Shown here: positions 1 to 9,672 of the stretch, one piece after another | Layout of the letters: the number at the start of each line of letters is the position of its first letter | Numbering within the stretch: position 1 is the first letter of the stretch | NCBI GenBank assembly: GCA_026708185.1 | Contig: JAPOVK010000019.1 | Coordinates: forward strand, 186,001 to 250,000 | Length of the DNA stretch: 64,000 nt | Direction: 5' to 3' | Origin: Gammaproteobacteria bacterium | GTDB taxonomy: Bacteria; Pseudomonadota; Gammaproteobacteria; Pseudomonadales; Azotimanducaceae | The notes under the pieces: generated by a model | The model's input: only the letters and a program-made list of their open reading frames with translations | Told to the model about the DNA's origin: nothing | Databases searched by the model: none | Translations under genes and position numbers: made by a program

Positions 1-3000
1 CGCACGCGCTGCGCATGGACCGAGAGTCCGTCCACCGCGCGCAGGCCGTCCTCGGTCTCGAGTTGAACGAGCCCGGCGTCGCCGCGCAGCGCCAGGGCAA
101 AGCCGGCCGGCCGGCCGAGATCCATGCGCAGTCCGGCAAGCCCCAGGCGCATGCTGAGTGTCGCTGGCTCGCCCTCGGCCGTGCGGCCTTCGCGCTCCAC
201 GGTCGCCTCGCCCGCGCCGAACCCCAGGATCGTCCAGACCGTGGTCCCCGGCCCCGGGCGCCACTGCACGTAGGGATGCAGGGCGGTCAAGGTGGTGTCG
301 AGCGTCCCAGCGCCGACGGCGTCGCCGTCGAATGCGTAGTTCACGTCCGCCTGCGAGCGCGACACCGACGCGCCGGCCACCCAGCCGTCCGCGTGGGCGT
401 CAGCGCCGAGGTGAAAGGACGTCAGGTTGCCGTCGTGGCTGCCGGCCTGCGGTTTTCCCTCGAACGCCTGGTAACCGGCCGCGCCCCAGACGCCCCAGGA
501 CGTTGTGGGGCTGGTGATGCCGGCCAGCGGGAAGGCGAACGACGCCGGGCGGAAGGGACGCGACGACGCGGGCGCACCCGTGCCGTGGTCGACGAAGCCG
601 CCGGGCATCGTGAACATGCCCCAATCGAGGTGCGATGCGGACGCCCCGAAGCCTGCGCGATGGCCTGCCGGCGGCATCGTCGCGGTGCCGGCGTAGTTGG
701 CGCGGACGCCCTGGGCGACCGGCATGCCAGCCAGTTCGAGACGCGCGCCGATCATGTCGGCGGCGCTGCCGAGCAGGCCGCGGCCGACCGCGGCGAGCGC
801 CGAGCGCAGCACAGCGGTCTCAGCCTCGCTCGCTTGCACGGTCACCGGCAGGAACAGCGTGATCGGCGCTCGCGTAGCCATGATCGTGATGTTCGCGGTG
901 CCTTCGCTCACCGGCGTTACCGTCAAGCTTGCACCAGTCGTGGTGGCCGTGGCGACCGCCGGGTTGTCGGACGTGGCCGCGAACGTGCCCGGGTAGCGGA
1001 TACCGACCTCCGCGAGCGCGCCGGCGAGGTCGATTGGCGGGTGCTGCCCCCCGATGCGCAGCGCGAGGGAGGCGAACTGCAACGAGGTCTCGGCACCGAC
1101 GCGGTGGTCGCTTTGCGCTCCGACGGCTGCAAACGACCGGTCGACCGGGTTGCCGCTGTCGTCGTCGATCATGCCCCCGCTGATCGCGTTTGCGGCGATG
1201 CTGATGCCGTCCTCGTCGTAGTCGCCTTCCACGACCGTGTAGCTGAACAGAAGGTCGGACGTGCCGCTGCCGCTCGCGAAGGCCGCCGGACGGGAGTTCG
1301 CGCCGATGCTCAACGTCAGCACGGGCTCGCCCGTGACGTGAACGGCATCCGTGAACGTCGCCTGGACCTCGACGACATCGCCCGGAATGTACGTGAGATC
1401 GCTCCCGGCATCGGAGACGATCTCGACCGAGTCGACGCCGGGCACGACGGCGTCCACCTTGAACCGGTCGTCGGCGGGCACGGCGTCGAACGTACGACGA
1501 GCAAGGTTGCCCGGGACGTCGGCAATGGTGCCGCCCGTGAGCGTGTCGGACTCTATGCTGACACCGTCCTCGTCCTCGTCCCCGGCGGCGACCCGGTAGC
1601 GGAACGCCAACGTATCCGTTCCGGCGCCGCCGGCAAACTGGGCGCGTCGCGCTTCCGCGCCAATCGTGAGTTCGACGACCGGTTCACCGGTTGCGGTCAC
1701 GGCCTCGGTAAAGACGACGAGCACCTCGATCTGGTCGCCGAGAACGAAGGTCCCCCCGCTTTCCGGCGGCACGATGGTCACGTCGTCGATGACCGGAACC
1801 ACGCCGTCGACGTTGAAACGAAAGCGGGTTCGCACCGCACCTAAGGCAAGGTCTGCAGGGTTGCCGGCGACGTCGGTGATAGAACCGGCCGGGAGTGCAT
1901 CCGCCGGAATGCTGACGCCATCGTCGTCTTCGTCCCCGGCGACGACTCGGTAGTGGAACACCAAGGTGTCCGTGCGGCTCCCGAGGACGTAGGCGGCCGT
2001 GCGGACTGTGGCGCCGATCTCCAGGTCGATCGTGGGTGAACCGAGGACCACGACGGCTTCGCTGAACACCACCCGGACTTCGATCCGGTCGTCGAGGATG
2101 AACGTATCGCCGCTAGCCGGCCCGACCACCTCGATGGACGCGACGACGGCGGGCGTCGAATCCTCCACCTTGTGGCCGGGATCAGCCGGCAACGCGCGGA
2201 AGTCGCGGTCTACGAGGTTGCCGGCTTCGTCGGTGATCTCGCCGCCCGTCAACCCGTTGGCGGGAACGCTGATCCCGTCCTCGTCGTGGTCGCCCTCCAC
2301 GACGGCGTAGCTGAAGAGAAGTGCGGTCGTGCCACTGCCGCTCGCGAAAGCCGCCAGACGCGAGTTCGCGCCGATGCTCAGCGTCAGCACCGGCTCCCCC
2401 GTGACGTGAACGGGACCACTGAACGTCACCTGGACCTCGACGACGTCCCCGGGGACGTACGTGGAGTCGGACCCGGCGTCGGAGACGATCTCGACCGAGT
2501 CGACGCCGGGCACGACGACCACCCTGAACCCGTCGTCGGCGGGCACCGCGTCGAACGCGCGCCGGGCCGGGTTGCCCGGGACATCCGCAATAGCGCCGCC
2601 GGAAAGTGCATTGGCGTCAATGCTGACGCCGTCCTCGTCCTCGTCCCCGACCGCGACCTGGTAGCGGAACACGAGCGTATGGGTTCCGCTCCCGGTCGCA
2701 AACTGCGCGCGCCGCGTCTCGGCGCCGATGCGCAACTCCACCGTGGGCTGGCCGTCCACGGTCACGGCCTCGCTAAAGACGACGCGCACATCGATCTGGT
2801 CGCCGAGAACGAAGGCACCGCCGCTCTCCGGCGGCACGATGGTCACATCTTCGATGACCGGAACCACCGCGTCGACGTTGAAACGAAAGCGGGTCCGCAC
2901 CGCACCCAGGCCAAGGTCTGCAGGGTTGCCGGCGACGTCGGTGATGGCACCGGCCGGGAGGGCGTCCGCCGGAATACTGATGCCGTCGTCGTCCTCGTCC

Positions 3001-6000
3001 CCGGCGACGGTCCGGTAGCGGAACACCAGGGTGTCGGTGCGGCTGCCGAGGACGTAGGCGGCCGGGCGGATTGTGGCGCCGATCTCCAGGTCGATGGCGG
3101 GCGAGCCGGCGACGACGACGGCTTCGCTGAACACGACCCGGACCTCGATCCGGTCATCGAGGATGAACGTATCGCCGCTAGGGGGCCCGACCACCTCGAT
3201 GGACGCGACGACGGGAGTGTCCGAGTCCCCCAGCACCCTATGGCCGGGGTCAGCCGGCAACGCGCGGAAGCGACGGTCGACGGGGTTGCCGGCTTCGTCG
3301 GTGATCTCGCCGCCCGTCAGTCCGTTGGCCGGAACGCTGATGCCGTCCTCGTCGATGTCGTCGGGACGAACGACGTATCCGAAGGTGAGTTCCTCTGTCC
3401 CGCTGCCGTCTTCGTAGACGGCGTGACGGGTGGCCGCCCCGACCGCGAGCGCGACGACGGGCGTCCCCGTGACAAATGCGTGCTCGTCGAACGTGACCGT
3501 CAACCGGACGGTTTGTCCGGCTCGGTACCCGTCGTGCGAGTCGCCGAGCGCGACTTCCGTGATTTCGGCGGCGCGGGCGTCTACGCGATGTGCGTTGTTG
3601 GCGGGCAATGCCGAATGCGCTCGCCCCGCCGGAACCCCTGCGGCATTGGCAATCGTACCGCCGCGCAGCGCGTTGGGACCGAAGCCGATGCCCTCGGCGG
3701 CGACGTCGCCGGGCTGGACTGTGTATCGGAACAGCAACGTGTCCGTCCGGCTGCCGCTCGCATAGGCCGCATCGTGATCGTTCGCGCCGCCGAAATCCAG
3801 GACGATGACCGGCTGTCCATCCACGCGAACAACGTCCGTGAACTCCACCTCGACCTCAACCGTCTCGCCGGCGCGGTAGGCGTTGCCACCCGGCGACGAC
3901 ACGATTTGGATGCCCCGGACCGAGGCGGTGGAGCGATGTGCATTCACCTTCGGGTTGCCCTCGGCAGCGAGACCCCGGAACATGCGATCCACGGGATTGC
4001 CGGCATCGTCCGCGATCGTCCCGCCGCTCAGCGAGGCCGGACCGGGGCCGATGCTGATACCGTCGCTGTCCACGTCGTCCGCCTGCACGGTGTAGCGGAA
4101 TTCAACGCTGGCGGTGCCGCTGCCGGTGGCGAAAGCCGCTTGCCGGGTGACGGGACCGATGGACAGCTCGAGAGTCGGTTCGCCGGAGACGTGGACTTCC
4201 TCGTCGAACCTGACCTCGACCCTGATGATCTCGTCTGTCCGATAGGTGTCCGCGGGTCGCGATACAAAGTCAACGACCGTGACCTTCGGCGGGCGGTTGT
4301 CGATGTCTGGGTTCACCGTCTGGGTGTCGTCCGCCGGCACTGCCGGGATGCGCCGGTCTGCTTCGTCCCAGTCGTTGCCGGCGTCGTCCTCGATGACGCC
4401 GCCGACCACCGCGTCCGGTCCGATGCTTACGCCGTCGGTGTCGCGATCCTCGGCGGCGACCCGGTAGACGAACTCGAGGGTTGGCGTTCCGCTGCCCTCG
4501 GTGTAGCCAGCGAGGCGCGAATGCTGTCCGATGGCAAGGATGAGGCCAAGGTCGCTGGCATCTCGCACGTGTACACGCTCGCCGAAGGTCACTTGGACGC
4601 GGATCTCGTCACCTAGCCCGTACTCGCCTTGGGTCACGATTCGAGCAGTGGTGACGGTCGGGGCATTGCCGTCGACCCTGTGGCCCGCCGCAGGCTCCAG
4701 TCCCGCGAAGGTGCGCGAGACCAGACGATCATTGGCGTCCACGATACGCCCTCCCCGGAGCGCATTCGGCCCCGGTCCGATGCTGATGCCGTCGTCGTCG
4801 CGGTCCCCGGCGCGCACCGTGTAGCGGAAGAGCAGGCTCCGCGTCCCGCTACCGTCGATGAACGACGCGGCGTTTTGGACGCCTCCCACCAGCACCAGCA
4901 GCTCCGGGTCGTCGGTGACGTAGACGGGCGCCGGGAAGTCGATCTGGATCTCGATTGGCTCGCCAGCACCGTAGGTGTCCCCGCTCGAAGGCTCGGACAC
5001 GATTGACAGCCTCGGTTCCGCCTGTCGCCCATCCACCTTGTGCCGCGGCTGAGCCGCCAGACCGACTATCGGCTCCTGGACCTCGTTGCCGGCGTTGTCA
5101 ATGATGCAAGGTTCCTCCTCTCGGTCGCAGGACAAGGCGCGGCCGCGCACGCTGATGCCGTCGTCGTCGCGGTCGGACGAGACAACGGTGTAGCGGAACC
5201 GTAGCGTCGGCGTGCCGCTGCCGTCGACGAATCCCGCCTGACGCGCTTGCGGGCCGATCTGCAAGAGGAGGAACGTGCGAATCTGGTAGGTGTGCACGAC
5301 TTCGCTGAACGTGACGTCGATGTCGATGTCTTCACCAAGGCCGTAGGTGTCGTCGTCGCCGCCATCGGAGACGATTTCAATGCCCTCCACCACCGGTCCG
5401 ATACCGTCGACCCTGTGCCGGGGAGTGTCCCCATCGTCGATGAAAGGTTCCAGGAGGCGCGCGGGGTTGCCGAACGCGTCGACTACTGTGCCGCCGACGA
5501 GGGCGTGCGCGTCGACGCCGAGGCCGTCCAGATCCAGGTCGCCCTCCTGCACACGGTAGTCGAACGTAAGATGTCGGGCGGTCTGCCGGACGAGGGTTGC
5601 CCGGCGCTTGAGGTTCGAGGAGGGCGTGTCGTTGGAGCCAAGGGACAGAATGAGCTCCAACCTGCCCGAGACGACGACGGGTTCGGCGAACTGCACCTGC
5701 ACTTCGATCAGGTCGCCGAGCGCGTACGTGCGGTCGCTCCCCGGCGACGAGAGGACCTCGACCATGGCACCGGCCGTGGCCGCCGCATCCACCTTGTGTG
5801 CCGGTTGGGCGGCCAGCGCGAGGTCGGGTTGGCCGGGTTCCGTGTTGTTCCCCGGCAGGTCCTGCACGCTGCCCCCGGTCAGCGCGGTCGACGCGATGCT
5901 GATGCCATCGGCATCGACATCGCCTTCGACGACCCGATACCGGAACGTGAGCGACGCCGTCCGCTCGCCAGCCGCGAGATGGGCCGGGGACATCGCTTCG

Positions 6001-7709
6001 CCGATGCTCAGGTTGAGCACAAGTTCCGGCGCGTGGTCAGCGACCACCCGTTCCGAGAAGTCCACCTGGACTTCGATCTCGTCGCCGACCGCGTAGGTCG
6101 AGTCGGGACCCGCATCCGAGGTGATCGCCACACCGGTCACGGCGGGAACGACGCCGTCGACCTTGTGCCGCCGTTGCGCAGGAAGCGCCGCGAAGTCGCG
6201 GATGGCCGTGTTCCCGCTCGGATCCACGATGATGCCGCCGACGAGCGACTCGGCGATCGGGCCGGCCGCAATGCCGTCGGCGTCGACATCGCCCGCGACA
6301 ATCGTGTAGCGGAACCGGAGCGCGGCCGCCGGGGCATCGGTGGTTGGCTCCACGAGATCCGCACGCTTGGTGGCGTTGCCGATGGCGAGCTCGAGCGTGG
6401 GCGCCGTTGGCGGTTCCACCACAACCGGTTCGTTGAACTCGACCGTGACTTCGACGTCCTGCCCGATGGCGTAGGTGTCGGCGCGGTCCGGCGACGAGGT
6501 GACCGAAACGCCCGTGACGACCGGGGGCTCGTTGTCGACGCCGGTCTCCACGCGGTGGCCGGTCTGCGCCGTCACCGCCGCCACGTCACCGACGAGGACG
6601 TTCCCGACGCGGTCTACTATCGAGCCCGTGAGCGCATCGGCCTCGTAGCTGATGCCGTCCTCATCCTTGTCGCCGGCAACGACCTCGTAACGGTAACGCA
6701 CGCGATTCGTGCCATCTCCCGAAAGGTAGAGCGCCGTACGGGATTCATCCGGACCGATCAGCAGCGTGAACGTGCTATCCGTAGCCACGACCACGAGTTC
6801 GCTGAACGCCACTTCGACGACGATCGCATCGCCTTCGCCGTATGTCCGGTCGGTACCGGGGTCGGACACGATGGCGGTCCGTACGACAGTCGGCTGGACC
6901 CCATCCACCCTTTGAGGTGAGCGCACCGCGGGCGTGCTGCGCTCTTCGACGTTGCCGTGAGCGTCGGCCACCACGAAACGGGCCGACGGCACCGCGAACC
7001 CGTTGCTGTCGAGATCGCCTTCCATGACCGTGTAGGTGAAATGAAGCGTCGCGCCGTCCACCGCGCCCCGAGCGAGCGTCTTTTCCGTACCGTCCAAATC
7101 GATGATGAGCGAGTCGTCCGTCCGATCGGGGGCAACGCCCTCGTCGAACTCGAGGGTGAGCGCGATGACCTCGCCCGGCGCGTAGGTGCCGTGGCCCATC
7201 GGGTTCGAGGTGACCTGCAGGGAAACCGCCCGGGGGGCAACCCCATCGACGGTGTGGTCAGCGTCGCGCGCCAAGGCCGGGTACGACCGGTCCACGATCT
7301 CGTTGGAATCGTTGCGCCGTATCGTGCCGCCGGTGAGGGCGTTCTCGGGAAATCCGACGCCGTCCTCGTCGAGGTCTCCCTTGCGCACGGTGTACGCGAA
7401 CCGGAGAGTAGTTGATCCAGAACCGTCGACGTAGCGCATCGAGTGCCGGTCCGTGCCGACCATGAGGTTGAAGACCGGTGCGCCCGTGACGGATACGGGA
7501 ACGCTGAAATCAACGCCGATTTTGATCTCGTCGGGCGTGCCGGCGGGCGAGTAGGTTTGCGCGGTGGAGAGGAACCTCACTTCGTCGATCTGCGCCAGCG
7601 CGATCGGAGCCGCGGCGGCGATGGCGACGAGAAACGCGGCGGAGACTGCGCGCCTGAGCCGCCTACAGTACGCCGGATTGGCCTGCTGCGCTGGGTAGTC
7701 TCTATCCAT
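1..7709 (-). CDS. Giant repeat-containing surface protein with C-terminal autotransporter-like barrel (3' end outside window)
   Basis: The frame reads open at every point I translated, from ATG 7709 to the left edge, giving at least 2569 residues. An AAGGAGGA ribosome site lies 8 bases before the ATG. A signal peptide ends near residue 40 (ALAQ). About 18 repeats of roughly 118 residues follow. Each has a core like V.FS..V.V.G.P, then a G-S-G-[ST]..L.F.Y.V stretch, then GD.D.DGI.I.ANA, resembling the Ig/SWM-type repeats of bacterial surface proteins; the acidic D.D.DG loop could bind calcium. Below about position 1000 the sequence changes to an Ig2-like module and then to glycine- and aromatic-rich beta strands typical of autotransporter-type barrels, which continue past the window. 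The likely role is adhesion or matrix at the cell surface, which is inference. The antiparallel plus-strand ORFs are shadows. Confidence 0.85.
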   Translation of the reverse strand, partial: MDRDYPAQQANPAYCRRLRRAVSAAFLVAIAAAAPIALAQIDEVRFLSTAQTYSPAGTPDEIKIGVDFSVPVSVTGAPVFNLMVGTDRHSMRYVDGSGSTTLRFAYTVRKGDLDEDGVGFPENALTGGTIRRNDSNEIVDRSYPALARDADHTVDGVAPRAVSLQVTSNPMGHGTYAPGEVIALTLEFDEGVAPDRTDDSLIIDLDGTEKTLARGAVDGATLHFTYTVMEGDLDSNGFAVPSARFVVADAHGNVEERSTPAVRSPQRVDGVQPTVVRTAIVSDPGTDRTYGEGDAIVVEVAFSELVVVATDSTFTLLIGPDESRTALYLSGDGTNRVRYRYEVVAGDKDEDGISYEADALTGSIVDRVGNVLVGDVAAVTAQTGHRVETGVDNEPPVVTGVSVTSSPDRADTYAIGQDVEVTVEFNEPVVVEPPTAPTLELAIGNATKRADLVEPTTDAPAAALRFRYTIVAGDVDADGIAAGPIAESLVGGIIVDPSGNTAIRDFAALPAQRRHKVDGVVPAVTGVAITSDAGPDSTYAVGDEIEVQVDFSERVVADHAPELVLNLSIGEAMSPAHLAAGERTASLTFRYRVVEGDVDADGISIASTALTGGSVQDLPGNNTEPGQPDLALAAQPAHKVDAAATAGAMVEVLSSPGSDRTYALGDLIEVQVQFAEPVVVSGRLELILSLGSNDTPSSNLKRRATLVRQTARHLTFDYRVQEGDLDLDGLGVDAHALVGGTVVDAFGNPARLLEPFIDDGDTPRHRVDGIGPVVEGIEIVSDGGDDDTYGLGEDIDIDVTFSEVVHTYQIRTFLLLQIGPQARQAGFVDGSGTPTLRFRYTVVSSDRDDDGISVRGRALSCDREEEPCIIDNAGNEVQEPIVGLAAQPRHKVDGRQAEPRLSIVSEPSSGDTYGAGEPIEIQIDFPAPVYVTDDPELLVLVGGVQNAASFIDGSGTRSLLFRYTVRAGDRDDDGISIGPGPNALRGGRIVDANDRLVSRTFAGLEPAAGHRVDGNAPTVTTARIVTQGEYGLGDEIRVQVTFGERVHVRDASDLGLILAIGQHSRLAGYTEGSGTPTLEFVYRVAAEDRDTDGVSIGPDAVVGGVIEDDAGNDWDEADRRIPAVPADDTQTVNPDIDNRPPKVTVVDFVSRPADTYRTDEIIRVEVRFDEEVHVSGEPTLELSIGPVTRQAAFATGSGTASVEFRYTVQADDVDSDGISIGPGPASLSGGTIADDAGNPVDRMFRGLAAEGNPKVNAHRSTASVRGIQIVSSPGGNAYRAGETVEVEVEFTDVVRVDGQPVIVLDFGGANDHDAAYASGSRTDTLLFRYTVQPGDVAAEGIGFGPNALRGGTIANAAGVPAGRAHSALPANNAHRVDARAAEITEVALGDSHDGYRAGQTVRLTVTFDEHAFVTGTPVVALAVGAATRHAVYEDGSGTEELTFGYVVRPDDIDEDGISVPANGLTGGEITDEAGNPVDRRFRALPADPGHRVLGDSDTPVVASIEVVGPPSGDTFILDDRIEVRVVFSEAVVVAGSPAIDLEIGATIRPAAYVLGSRTDTLVFRYRTVAGDEDDDGISIPADALPAGAITDVAGNPADLGLGAVRTRFRFNVDAVVPVIEDVTIVPPESGGAFVLGDQIDVRVVFSEAVTVDGQPTVELRIGAETRRAQFATGSGTHTLVFRYQVAVGDEDEDGVSIDANALSGGAIADVPGNPARRAFDAVPADDGFRVVVVPGVDSVEIVSDAGSDSTYVPGDVVEVQVTFSGPVHVTGEPVLTLSIGANSRLAAFASGSGTTALLFSYAVVEGDHDEDGISVPANGLTGGEITDEAGNLVDRDFRALPADPGHKVEDSTPAVVASIEVVGPASGDTFILDDRIEVRVVFSEAVVVLGSPTIDLEIGATVRTAAYVLGSRTDTLVFHYRVVAGDEDDDGVSIPADALPAGSITDVAGNPADLALGAVRTRFRFNVDGVVPVIDDVTIVPPESGGTFVLGDQIEVLVVFTEAVTATGEPVVELTIGAEARRAQFAGGAGTDTLAFRYRVAAGDEDEDGVSIESDTLTGGTIADVPGNLARRTFDAVPADDRFKVDAVVPGVDSVEIVSDAGSDLTYIPGDVVEVQATFTDAVHVTGEPVLTLSIGANSRPAAFASGSGTSDLLFSYTVVEGDYDEDGISIAANAISGGMIDDDSGNPVDRSFAAVGAQSDHRVGAETSLQFASLALRIGGQHPPIDLAGALAEVGIRYPGTFAATSDNPAVATATTTGASLTVTPVSEGTANITIMATRAPITLFLPVTVQASEAETAVLRSALAAVGRGLLGSAADMIGARLELAGMPVAQGVRANYAGTATMPPAGHRAGFGASASHLDWGMFTMPGGFVDHGTGAPASSRPFRPASFAFPLAGITSPTTSWGVWGAAGYQAFEGKPQAGSHDGNLTSFHLGADAHADGWVAGASVSRSQADVNYAFDGDAVGAGTLDTTLTALHPYVQWRPGPGTTVWTILGFGAGEATVEREGRTAEGEPATLSMRLGLAGLRMDLGRPAGFALALRGDAGLVQLETEDGLRAVDGLSVHAQRV
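1190..3340 (-). repeat. Tandem duplication of a three-repeat cassette (period 1065-1068 bp) inside the giant gene
   Basis: Matching anchors lie at a constant offset: 1561 and 2626, 1811 and 2876, 2111 and 3176 (all 1065 bp). At the edges the offset is 1068 bp (1201 and 2269, 2245 and 3313). The two copies are much more alike than any other pair of repeats in the gene, so this is a recent in-frame duplication of about 355 residues. Extent was judged by eye. Confidence 0.8.
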
Positions 7710-7931
7710 GACCTGAAGTCCTCCTTGGTGCAGTTCGAGCGGGAGGCGCCGGTCCAGGCGGCACAGGCTTGCATGGGGACACGCCGACAACCGGCAGGTC
7801 GCCGTATCGGTGCTGTCCCACCATGTCCTCCCCAAATTGCCAGTCCCTCGGCCGGCCCGCGAATGGTGGACGCTTCCGCAATCGGTGTCCACATGGCCTA
7901 GACCATCGCAGACGACCGGCGGGTCAGTCAA

Positions 7932-7947
7932 CTCCCGAAGTCGTCCA
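7932..7947. repeat. Target-site duplication, left copy
   Basis: This 16-base direct repeat is identical to 9453-9468 and marks the insertion point of the IS. Confidence 0.85.
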
Positions 7948-8022
7948 TGTCAGTAGCAGATGATCTGTCCGCTTTTGTAGCACGTAAGTTGTCCGCTTTT
8001 GTCGAGCCCGGAAGGAGGCTTG

Positions 8023-9195
8023 GTGAGGCGGACGGAGTGGCTGCAGGAGACGAGGATGTTGAGATTCGAGGAGGCGTTTGCGGGATGGACGGAGAAGCGT
8101 CTGACGCAGGAGGAGGCGGCACGGCTGCTTGGCGTGTGCGCGCGGACGTTCCGACGCTACGTGGACCGCTTCGAGGACGGCGGCCTGGACGGTCTGGCGG
8201 ACAAGCGGCTGTCGCAGGTGTCGTCGCGATGCGCACCGACGGACGAGGTGCTGCGTCTCGAGACGCTGTACCGGGAGAGCTACCAGGGGTGGTCGGTGGC
8301 GCACTTCCACGACATGTACCGGGACCGCCATGCGGGCGAGCGCTCGTACACGTGGGTGAAGAACCGGCTGCAGGCGGCGGGCCTGGTGTCGAAGGGCAAG
8401 CGGCGCGGAACGCCGCGGCGCAAGCGCGACCGGGCGCCGATCCCGGGGCTGCTGCTGCACCAGGACGGCTCGCCGCACGAGTGGGTGGCGGGCGCGCAGT
8501 GGGATCTGATCGTGACGATGGACGACGCGACCTCGGAGGTCTACTCCGGCTTCTTCGTCGAGGAGGAGGGGACCTGGTCGAGCTTCCGCGGAGTGCGCGA
8601 GACGCTCTCGAAGCGCGGTCTGTTCAGCAGCCTGTACACGGACCGGGGATCGCACTACTGGCACACGCCGGTGGCGGGCGGCAAGGTGGACAAGGCCAAC
8701 CCGACGCAGTTCGGCCGGGCGATGGCGGAGCTGGGGGTCGAGATGATCCCGCCGTACTCGCCGGAGGCGCGCGGCCGGTCGGAGCGCTGGTTCGAGACGG
8801 TCCAGGGGCGGCTGCCGAAGGAGCTCGCCCTGGAGGGGATCGCGGCGATGCCGGAGGCGAACGCGTATCTGCGCGAGTCGTTCTGGCCGCGGATGAACCG
8901 CCGCTTCGGCGTCGAGGCGGCGGCGCCGGGCAGCGCGTTCGTTCCGCTGGGGGACGTCGGCCTGGACGACATCCTGTGCCTGAAGGCGGAACGCACGGTG
9001 ACCCGGGACAACTGCGTGGACTACCGGGGCCGGCAGCTCCAACTGCCCGTCGGCCACGGTCGCCACTACGTCAAGCGTCGGGTCCGCGTGCACGAGCATG
9101 CCGACGGGACGCTGTCGGTGTTCCACGGCCCCCGGCGCCTGGCGCGGTACCACGGCGGCGCGCCGGCCGAGCCGATGCCCCTGGCGGCGGGCTGA
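8023..9195 (+). CDS. DDE transposase of the IS (ISNCY / IS1202-like)
   Basis: The protein has about 390 residues and moves the surrounding IS by DDE transposition. An N-terminal helix-turn-helix (TQEEAARLLGVCARTFRRYV) is followed by an rve-type catalytic core. The likely catalytic residues are Asp in TMDDATS, Asp in YTDRGSHYW and Glu in ARGRSERWF. GTG 8023 was chosen because AAGGAGG precedes it by 4 bases. A TTG 24 bases upstream (7999) lies inside the terminal binding repeat, and an ATG at 8056 is the other option. The gene is intact, with no frameshift, so the element may still be active. Confidence 0.9.
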   Translation: MRRTEWLQETRMLRFEEAFAGWTEKRLTQEEAARLLGVCARTFRRYVDRFEDGGLDGLADKRLSQVSSRCAPTDEVLRLETLYRESYQGWSVAHFHDMYRDRHAGERSYTWVKNRLQAAGLVSKGKRRGTPRRKRDRAPIPGLLLHQDGSPHEWVAGAQWDLIVTMDDATSEVYSGFFVEEEGTWSSFRGVRETLSKRGLFSSLYTDRGSHYWHTPVAGGKVDKANPTQFGRAMAELGVEMIPPYSPEARGRSERWFETVQGRLPKELALEGIAAMPEANAYLRESFWPRMNRRFGVEAAAPGSAFVPLGDVGLDDILCLKAERTVTRDNCVDYRGRQLQLPVGHGRHYVKRRVRVHEHADGTLSVFHGPRRLARYHGGAPAEPMPLAAG

Positions 9196-9305
9196 CGGAT
9201 GTTCGCCGGAACGCCACGCGATCCGCCGTGTCAACCCGCTTCGCGGGTCCTCCGCTTCGCTGCGGCCCTTCGGGTGACACGACGGACCCCGCGGCGAGGA
9301 GGTGG

Positions 9306-9337
9306 GTGATGACCGGAAGGGGACTTCCGGTCATCAC
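9306..9337. repeat. 14-bp perfect hairpin inside the IS, 3' of the transposase
   Basis: The arms are 9306-9319 and 9324-9337 (GTGATGACCGGAAG and its complement) around a GGGA loop. A GTGTCA/TGACAC-bounded stretch at about 9228-9281 just before it contains three further small hairpins. This 257-bp tail has no ORF. It may be a terminator, a target-immunity or excision structure, or an accreted repeat. Confidence 0.6.
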
Positions 9338-9452
9338 GGACCGGCTGGTCGAACATGGCCCCCTACGGCCTGCTGCGGCCACGAAACGCACGCCGCGGAG
9401 ACCGGACAGATCATGTGCCAGCAAAAGCGGACAGTTCAATTTGCTACCGACA

Positions 9453-9468
9453 CTCCCGAAGTCGTCCA
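9453..9468. repeat. Target-site duplication, right copy
   Basis: This 16-base direct repeat is identical to 7932-7947. Its intact state suggests a recent insertion. Confidence 0.85.
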
Positions 9469-9672
9469 CTGAGAAGCCAGGACAGCGTCGCGACCCTGCT
9501 CCCACGCAAGCTACCGCAATGCCCAAGCGACGGAAGACCCACTCGTCTATCATGAGGCCAGTTCGATCAAGGAGTTTCCGCCGAATGCACCAGCGAAGTG
9601 CAGCGGGACACTAGGGTTTTGGAACGACCCGCATTCGCGACGAGTCGCCGTCGGACGACCGGTCGCCGCACC

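Larger units (their letters stand above)
7948..9452 (+). mobile_element. Complete insertion sequence, IS1202/ISNCY-like, 1505 bp
   Basis: The imperfect terminal inverted repeats begin TGTCAGTAGCA on the left and TGTCGGTAGCA on the right (reverse complement), and both include CTGTCCGCTTTTG. The 16-base sequence CTCCCGAAGTCGTCCA occurs directly outside both ends (7932-7947 and 9453-9468), or 17 bases if the ambiguous A is counted, so it is a target-site duplication. The left end carries a second copy of TGTCCGCTTTTGT 24 bases inward, probably a transposase-binding site. Long target duplications are known in the IS1202 family (recalled; the subgroup is not verified). The element lies 238 bp upstream of the giant surface gene. 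Confidence 0.9.

Noticed and set aside
15-6920. Long plus-strand ORFs (609, 814 and 557 residues) in the first 7 kb
   Set aside because: They are codon-aligned antisense shadows of the giant minus-strand gene; their translations are Arg/Asp/Val-rich with no domain, whereas the minus frame gives clear repeats.
1190-7600. CRISPR-like regular repeats
   Set aside because: The period is about 350 bp, units are coding and diverged, and there are no short identical repeats with spacers; this is a protein repeat array.
9585-9614. Nine-codon ORF after an AAGGAG site before the TPR-SPOR gene
   Set aside because: It could be a leader peptide, but its length and content give no support beyond the ribosome-site match.
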